This document shows positions 7,807 to 10,602 of a stretch of 10,602 nt of DNA, piece by piece. Within the stretch, counting starts at the first letter, position 1; the number at the start of each line of letters is the position of its first letter. The notes beneath the pieces are model-generated. The model saw nothing but the letters and a program-made list of their open reading frames with translations. It was not told where the DNA came from and did no database searches. The position numbers and the translations under genes are program-made. Source of the DNA: Patescibacteria group bacterium (GTDB lineage Bacteria > Patescibacteriota > Microgenomatia > Daviesbacterales > UBA10151); NCBI GenBank assembly GCA_018816815.1, contig JAHIVD010000010.1:1-10602 (forward strand), given 5' to 3'.

Positions 7807-7831
7807 GTGAATTAAACTTGAAAACCGAACT
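7807..7831 (+). repeat. Left terminal inverted repeat of the IS remnant
   Basis: This arm pairs with 8238-8266 in inverted orientation, with the best block AAAACCGAACT against AAAACCGGACT. The two arms have diverged by substitutions and small indels, which points to an old insertion. Confidence 0.5.
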
Positions 7832-7876
7832 CTTAAGGATTCCCGGTTTAGTACAATTCTTCTCCTGCTTTGGTTA

Positions 7877-8176
7877 ATGAAACATCTACATAAACGCTTC
7901 GTAACAGAGCAGGTAAAAATACTCTTTGCAGCCTACCTTAAAGGGAGAGTCAGCAGTATTGAGGTGATGGATGAGTTAGGTATTGGAAAAACGCAGTTTT
8001 CCGCCCGACTTAAGATATACCGCCAAAATCCGGATAATTTTTCTTTAAGCTACAAACGTACTACTCCTAAACGATTAATCAAAAATCAGGAAGAAGCAAT
8101 CAGGAAAGGTCTGTTGTTTGAGAAAAGATTGATTGAAGATCCCTCACTACCAATCACCCCGGTACTGTGGAGTTAA
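7877..8176 (+). pseudogene. Transposase N-terminal fragment (helix-turn-helix part only)
   Basis: A 99-codon ORF. Residues about 18-50 form a helix-turn-helix-like region: KGRVSSIEVMDELGIGKTQF then a basic helix and YRQNP. A basic, charged linker, TPKRLIKNQEEAIRKGLLFE (63-82), and IEDPSLPITP follow. This pattern resembles the DNA-binding head of DDE-type transposases that have an integrase core further on. The catalytic core is absent: the ORF stops (TAA) after VLWS and no DDE region follows before the right inverted repeat. No Shine-Dalgarno precedes the ATG. It is most likely a truncated, inactive gene. A DNA-binding relic that still recognises the terminal repeats cannot be excluded. The family assignment is from memory of similar proteins and is moderate. 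Confidence 0.6.
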
Positions 8177-8237
8177 AATTCTGGTGGAAAAATCAACTTG
8201 TGCATACATTAATCTATCCGATTAATACTTTCCCTGC

Positions 8238-8266
8238 AGTCCGGTTTTAAAAGTTAAACAGTTCAC
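8238..8266 (-). repeat. Right terminal inverted repeat of the IS remnant
   Basis: The reverse complement reads GTGAACTGTTTAACTTTTAA then AACCGGACT, and matches the left arm at 7807-7831. It ends about 40 bp before the hicB -10 box. It overlaps a small palindrome, CACTT-TTC-AAGTG (8264-8276), that could be either part of the IS end or an operator. Confidence 0.5.
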
Positions 8267-8304
8267 TTTTCAAGTGTTCCTAACATGCCTGTTCCGCAGA
8301 AAGA

Positions 8305-8313
8305 TGATATAAT
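8305..8313 (+). promoter_or_regulatory. Extended -10 promoter of hicBA
   Basis: The sequence reads TGATATAAT, a perfect extended -10 (TGnTATAAT), with no recognisable -35 at the right distance. This is as known for extended -10 promoters. The -10 ends 6 nt before the hicB ATG (8320), so the expected transcript start coincides with the start codon. This predicts a leaderless hicB mRNA. Confidence 0.75.
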
Positions 8314-8319
8314 CATTTT

Positions 8320-8577
8320 ATGAAACAATTTACTTTTAGAACTATTATTCAAAAAGACGGGAAAGGATTTCATGGCTTTGTCCCTTCCCTGCCGGGGTGT
8401 CATACCTATGGAGACACAATAGAAGAGATTAGAAAAAATATTAAAGAAGCTGTTAAGGGTTGGATTGAAGTCACTGCTCAACAAGGGTGGGATATTCCTT
8501 CAGACGAAGGCATAGAAACTATCGAAACTATCCAGCTCTCCATCTCCGGTCAGAAAAATAACTTTACTTATGCCTAG
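8320..8577 (+). CDS. hicB: HicB-family antitoxin
   Basis: An 85-aa protein with the HicB partial RNase-H-like fold signature: a short strand FTFRTIIQKDGKGFHGFVPS, then LPGCHTYGDTIEEIRKNIKE (24-43), where LPGC..(Y/G)DT.EE....I.EA is the family motif. In HicBA modules the antitoxin binds and blocks HicA. The C-terminus after about residue 65 is short and has no visible helix-turn-helix or ribbon-helix-helix, so this HicB may not bind DNA by itself. It has no Shine-Dalgarno, and the start is set by the extended -10 promoter that ends 6 nt upstream. The gene precedes and overlaps hicA by 8 nt (ATGCCTAG). Antitoxin-first order occurs in many HicBA loci. It lies directly after an IS remnant, in keeping with an accessory module. 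Confidence 0.9.
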   Translation: MKQFTFRTIIQKDGKGFHGFVPSLPGCHTYGDTIEEIRKNIKEAVKGWIEVTAQQGWDIPSDEGIETIETIQLSISGQKNNFTYA

Positions 8578-8797
8578 GGTTCCTGCTGTTAACGGAGCAA
8601 AACTCATCAAAATTCTTCTCAAAAAAGGTTTTGTACTAAATAGAGTAAGTGGAAGCCATCATATTCTGATAAACCCAACAAAACAAATTACTATTTCAGT
8701 CCCGGTTCATAAAGGTAAAACTTTAGGAAAAGGCATTACTCTAGCAATTATTAAAGATTCCCAGATAACTATTGAAGAATTTTTAAAACTTCTTTAA
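8570..8797 (+). CDS. hicA: HicA-family mRNA interferase toxin
   Basis: A 75-aa protein with the double-stranded-RNA-binding-like HicA fold. The N-terminal helix VNGAKLIKILLKKGFVLNRV is followed by SGSHHILINP (27-36), which holds the conserved catalytic His (H30) in the G-S-H motif. A strand ITISVPVHKGK and the helix GITLAIIKDSQITIEEFLKL complete it. Full length and the motif suggest an active toxin that cleaves mRNA when not held by HicB. Its start overlaps the hicB stop by 8 nt and has no ribosome binding site, so it should be translated by coupling. This would keep toxin below antitoxin. Confidence 0.92.
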   Translation: MPRVPAVNGAKLIKILLKKGFVLNRVSGSHHILINPTKQITISVPVHKGKTLGKGITLAIIKDSQITIEEFLKLL

Positions 8798-8831
8798 CGG
8801 ACAAACCTATTGTTCTGATGATTACTATCAT

Positions 8832-8910
8832 AAGCTTCAGATTTCTGTTGTTTCTATTAACAGAAAAGCTTAAAACCGAGAACTTGTCCCTGCCCTAGAC
8901 AAATTCTCGG
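8832..8910 (+). other. Two adjacent hairpins downstream of hicA
   Basis: The first hairpin has TTTCTGTT (8842-8849) pairing with AACAGAAA (8859-8866), extended by AAGCT/AGCTT pairs across a 5-nt bulge. The second has CCGAGAA-C-TTGTC (8876-8888) pairing with GACAA-A-TTCTCGG (8898-8910), 12 of 13 pairs around a 9-nt loop. Neither is followed by a U-tract, so they are not classical terminators. They may end or stabilise the hicBA mRNA. Confidence 0.5.
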
Positions 8911-9044
8911 ATTCAAACCTTCCTGAACAAAAAATTACTTTAACAAACTCCTGATACTAACTGCTAAATGTGTTAATATTCCAAACTTCTCTTTTTGAGG
9001 GAATATTGTCTCCAATTTTTCTAAATCAAAGCTATTTTGGGGTA

Positions 9045-9074
9045 TTGACAACCCCCTAAAATTTGCTCTATTCT
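9045..9074 (+). promoter_or_regulatory. Promoter of a candidate small RNA, with an inverted repeat over the -35
   Basis: The -35 is TTGACA (9045-9050), the spacer is 18 nt and the -10 is TATTCT (9069-9074, four of six). The predicted start is near 9081. The -35 lies exactly between GGGGT (9039-9043) and ACCCC (9051-9055), with flanking TTTT and AAAA also opposed. This operator-like inverted repeat could be a repressor site. No large gene follows, only a hairpin-rich stretch ending in a terminator at 9175. Confidence 0.5.
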
Positions 9075-9080
9075 AAGTTT

Positions 9081-9175
9081 TAGAAAACAATTTCTATCTG
9101 CTCTTGAAATTGCTTTCGAAATTAATAAAGGAGCATTGCTATTCGAGTCCGTCTGCGGTAGTAATGCTCTTTTTT
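9081..9175 (+). ncRNA. Candidate small RNA, about 95 nt
   Basis: It is bounded by the promoter at 9045-9074 and the intrinsic terminator at 9131-9175. It begins with a small hairpin, TAGAAA-acaa-TTTCTA (9081-9096), then a mostly unpaired stretch with GAAATT repeated, then the terminator stem with a 17-nt loop carrying GTCCGTCTGC. There is no ATG-started ORF. An AAAGGAG (9127-9133) resembles a ribosome binding site but runs into the terminator stem. I do not match it to a known RNA family. It could instead be a leader or a degraded gene. Confidence 0.4.
9131..9175 (+). terminator. Intrinsic terminator 1 (loop motif GTCCGTCTGC)
   Basis: GAGCATTGCTA (9131-9141) pairs with TAGTAATGCTC (9159-9169), eleven pairs including one G-U, followed by six T (9170-9175). 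The 17-nt loop contains GTCCGTCTGC at 9147-9156, the same ten bases as the next hairpin. Confidence 0.8.
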
Positions 9176-9196
9176 ATGATTTAATGTGCTAATCCG

Positions 9197-9244
9197 AAAA
9201 AGAGACTCCTTGGTCCGTCTGCTTCCAAGGAATCTCTTTTTTTT
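9197..9244. terminator. Bidirectional intrinsic terminator 2 (loop motif GTCCGTCTGC)
   Basis: The arms 9197-9213 (AAAAAGAGACTCCTTGG) and 9225-9241 (CCAAGGAATCTCTTTTT) pair at 16 of 17 positions, with one C-A mismatch. Eight T (9237-9244) follow on the plus strand and five T on the minus strand, so it can stop transcripts from both sides. GTCCGTCTGC lies at 9213-9222, spanning the last stem base and the 11-nt loop. It sits between the plus-strand small RNA and the minus-strand small ORF. Confidence 0.8.
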
Positions 9245-9368
9245 AATTTTTAACCATTAGAATTAACTTCTGATCAGCTGTCTGTAATATTTGCTTAACC
9301 TGTTCTGTTACCACATCTGCACCACTTACTCTTGTCCTAATCTTTTTTCCTCTTCTTAAACCGGTCAT
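9243..9368 (-). CDS. Small ORF, 41 aa, hypothetical
   Basis: It begins ATG at 9366-9368 and ends TAA at 9243-9245. The N-terminus MTGLRRGKKIRTRVSG is strongly basic. The rest, ADVVTEQVKQILQTADQKLI then LMVKN, looks like one amphipathic helix. I recognise no family. Support is contextual: a promoter-like pair starts about 20 nt upstream of the ATG, and the stop abuts a bidirectional terminator, making a self-contained unit of about 170-190 nt. A weak AAGTAGG precedes the ATG. The basic head suggests nucleic-acid or ribosome binding, but that is inference. It could also be a small RNA with a chance ORF. Confidence 0.45.
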   Translation of the reverse strand: MTGLRRGKKIRTRVSGADVVTEQVKQILQTADQKLILMVKN

Positions 9369-9395
9369 GAACCTACTTGCGAACATAATATATTT

Positions 9396-9424
9396 ACAGT
9401 ATCAGGAAAAATACTATTTGTCAA
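9396..9424 (-). promoter_or_regulatory. Putative promoter of the 41-aa small ORF
   Basis: On the minus strand there is a perfect -35 TTGACA (9419-9424), a 17-nt spacer and a weak -10 TACTGT (9396-9401). The start would be near 9389, about 20 nt before the ATG at 9368. The -10 is poor, so the call rests on the -35, the spacing and the context. Confidence 0.4.
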
Positions 9425-9700
9425 GTTTCAATAGTCCCATAATTTTTTTTACTCTATTTTTTCCTAGGCCCAGAGTTTATTTTAAGGGATATAGTACCTT
9501 GTTTAGGCTATCACAACAGGATAAACAAGAGGTATACTTTTAGATGTTCACAAAGAAATTAGTGATGTGGATAAGTTGATTTACAATAATACTTGTTATC
9601 TATATAACATAAAATAGTGGAAGAGAGGCTTATTCTTAGAAAAAAGCCTCTTCTTAAAAGATATACCGGATGCTAGATTTCTCTCAAACACCAATAAGTG
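9425..9700. other. Non-coding stretch with hairpins and one DnaA-box-like site
   Basis: No convincing ORF was found on either strand. There is a hairpin at 9495-9534, where TTGTTTA (9499-9505) pairs with TAAACAA (9522-9528) and is extended by TACC/GGTA across a 2-nt bulge. TGTGGATAA (9566-9574) is the exact complement of the DnaA box TTATCCACA, but only one copy was seen. A terminator-like hairpin follows at 9624-9651. The rest is plain A+T-rich sequence. Confidence 0.5.
9624..9651 (-). terminator. Terminator-like hairpin after the PIN-TRAM gene
   Basis: AGAGGCTT (9624-9631) pairs perfectly with AAGCCTCT (9644-9651) around a 12-nt loop. On the minus strand it lies about 50 nt after the PIN-TRAM stop, but the sequence that follows (CTTCCACTATTTT) is a poor U-tract. 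Termination here may be weak or need Rho. Confidence 0.5.
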
Positions 9701-10567
9701 TTATTTTGCAAAGATCATTCTGCCTGCAGGGGTTTGGATATTTTTAGTAACTTCAACCTTAACTATTTGACCAATTTTGTCAGCAGATCCGGCAACAACT
9801 ACCATAGTACCGTCATCAAGATAGCCTACACCCTGCTTGCTGTCTTTGCCCGGGTGCACGATCTTTATTCCAAAATTCTCCCCAGGCAAACTAACTGTTT
9901 TAACTGCATTTGCCAAATCATTCACATTCAATACAGCAATATTCCAAACCGAAGCAAGCTTATTTAGATTAAAATCTGTGGTAACAATTCGACCGTTTAA
10001 AGTTTTTGCCAGCTTCAATAATTTATCATCAACCAATTTGCCCTTTTGTTCTTTATCCCAAATCTGAAGCTTTACACCTTTAATCCTCTTTAACTCTTCT
10101 ACAACCTCAAAACCACGCCTCCCTCTTGCTCTTTTCAAACTATCTGCAGAATCTGCTACTTGTTGAAGCTCTGTTAAAACAAAACCAGGCGCTAGTATTA
10201 ATCCATTAATAAACCCTGTTTTTGCTATATCCAAAATCCTGCCATCAATAATGGCTGAAGTATCCAAAATTACCGGCCTAGCAGGCAGAGGAATAATTGA
10301 AGCAACAGGACGCTTGCTAATTTGTCTTGATACTTCAAATGATAACCTATGAACCACGAAATTAAACGTATTCATTGTTATTTTAACTACAGACCTGGCA
10401 ATTGATGGAAAAACTACATAACCTAAACCACCTGCTGCCAACGTAAGTAGTGCCCTGATAACAAAAGAGTTCTCTCCAAAAAAAGGCGGAATAAGTTGCG
10501 AATAAATAGCAGCTAAGGTAGCAAAAATGAACGCCAAAATCAGGCGGATAACAAATTGTGCACGCAC
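9701..10567 (-). CDS. Membrane-anchored PIN-TRAM domain protein (YacL-like)
   Basis: A 288-aa protein. Two hydrophobic helices (about 6-24 and 37-58) anchor it in the membrane. A PIN nuclease domain (about 98-222) holds the acidic set D102 (VILDTSAIIDGR), E133 (LTELQQ), D180/D181 (KLVDDKLLKLA) and D198 (VTTDFNLNK). A TRAM RNA-binding domain ends the protein (about 227-288). All four acidic positions are present, so ribonuclease activity is plausible, though the cellular role of YacL-type proteins is poorly defined. YacL homologues in Firmicutes are about 360 aa with more membrane helices, so this is a short form. The start is GTG at 10565-10567, chosen because AGAAGGA lies 8 nt upstream. The frame stays open to the window edge, so a longer N-terminus is not fully excluded. 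The stop is TAA. Confidence 0.9.
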   Translation of the reverse strand: MRAQFVIRLILAFIFATLAAIYSQLIPPFFGENSFVIRALLTLAAGGLGYVVFPSIARSVVKITMNTFNFVVHRLSFEVSRQISKRPVASIIPLPARPVILDTSAIIDGRILDIAKTGFINGLILAPGFVLTELQQVADSADSLKRARGRRGFEVVEELKRIKGVKLQIWDKEQKGKLVDDKLLKLAKTLNGRIVTTDFNLNKLASVWNIAVLNVNDLANAVKTVSLPGENFGIKIVHPGKDSKQGVGYLDDGTMVVVAGSADKIGQIVKVEVTKNIQTPAGRMIFAK

Positions 10568-10575
10568 AAGATAAG

Positions 10576-10582
10576 TCCTTCT
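10576..10582 (-). promoter_or_regulatory. Shine-Dalgarno deciding the GTG start of the PIN-TRAM gene
   Basis: The minus strand reads AGAAGGA ending 8 nt before the GTG at 10565-10567. The core AAGGA and the spacing support a GTG start over any upstream in-frame codon. Confidence 0.65.
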
Positions 10583-10602
10583 ACTAAGAGGGTCTAAACT
10601 AA

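Larger units (their letters stand above)
7807..8266. mobile_element. Decayed insertion-sequence remnant with degenerate terminal inverted repeats
   Basis: The left end 7807-7831 (GTGAATTAAACTTGAAAACC then GAACT) matches the reverse complement of the right end 8238-8266 (GTGAACTGTTTAACTTTTAA then AACCGGACT). The match needs small gaps; the shared blocks are GTGAA, TTAAACTT/TTTAACTT and AAAACCGAACT/AAAACCGGACT. Between them is one ORF resembling only the N-terminal part of a transposase. No clear target-site duplication flanks the repeats. The element is too short for autonomous movement. I infer an internally deleted copy, MITE-like in shape. Confidence 0.55.

Noticed and set aside
8263..8484. 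Minus-strand ORF opposite hicB
   Set aside because: It overlaps a confident HicB gene and its promoter, with no motif or start signal of its own.
8818..8898. 26-codon hydrophobic ORF (MITIISFRFLLFLL...) after hicA, reminiscent of a type I toxin peptide
   Set aside because: It has no ribosome binding site or promoter and is fully explained by the two hairpin arms, so a chance ORF is more likely.
9142..9158. tRNA-like string TTCGAGTCC in the first terminator loop
   Set aside because: No matching 5' acceptor, D-arm or anticodon arm is present, so it is not a tRNA gene.
9136..9192. 18-codon TTG-started ORF after AAAGGAG (9127-9133)
   Set aside because: The Shine-Dalgarno-like bases and the start lie in or next to the terminator stem, and transcription should end before the stop codon.
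9698..10067. Two plus-strand ORFs opposite the PIN-TRAM gene
   Set aside because: They are antisense to a well-supported gene whose motifs all read on the minus strand.
1..10602. CRISPR array, tRNA or rRNA genes
   Set aside because: No regularly spaced repeats with unique spacers, no cloverleaf with CCA-proximal pairing, and no rRNA signature were seen on either strand.

Overview
The window looks like a piece of a chromosome from an uncultivated, A+T-rich bacterium, most likely a member of the Patescibacteria (CPR), probably Microgenomates-like. This is inference, without a database search. It rests on four things: a very large GT-C/YfhO-like membrane protein of a style common in that group, a Rho with a long low-complexity N-terminus, a small DUF11/LPXTG surface protein, and a transposase fragment of a type I associate with these genomes. 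TGA acts as a stop in two genes, so the UGA=Gly code of Gracilibacteria does not apply.

Layout. Positions 1-7749 are a run of five minus-strand genes, read right to left. First comes a secreted DUF11 protein with an LPKTG sorting motif (6988-7749), then an unrecognised membrane-anchored extracytoplasmic protein (5949-6995). After a strong hairpin come two overlapping polytopic GT-C-type glycosyltransferases (4307-5875 and 1285-4323). Last is rho (1-1074, cut at the window edge), which has its own promoter. The first four genes suggest a cell-envelope module: a surface protein, a partner and sugar transferases. The fifth is housekeeping.

Positions 7800-8800 are accessory. A decayed insertion sequence has degenerate terminal inverted repeats and only the N-terminal part of its transposase. 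Directly after it lies a hicBA toxin-antitoxin pair, whose promoter places the predicted transcript start at the hicB ATG.

Positions 8800-9700 contain no large gene but much structure: two hairpins after hicA, a plus-strand promoter with a roughly 95-nt candidate small RNA ending in a terminator, and a second bidirectional terminator. A minus-strand promoter drives a 41-codon ORF into that second terminator. The two terminator hairpins have unrelated stems but carry the same 10-nt motif, GTCCGTCTGC, in or at the edge of the loop. This is the most unusual signal in the window.

Positions 9701-10567 (minus) encode a membrane-anchored PIN-TRAM protein (YacL-like) with a complete acidic PIN active site.

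Translation signals are mixed. Two genes have clear Shine-Dalgarno sequences (the 348-aa protein and PIN-TRAM). Two others (the DUF11 gene and hicB) sit so close to their promoters that their mRNAs should be leaderless or nearly so.
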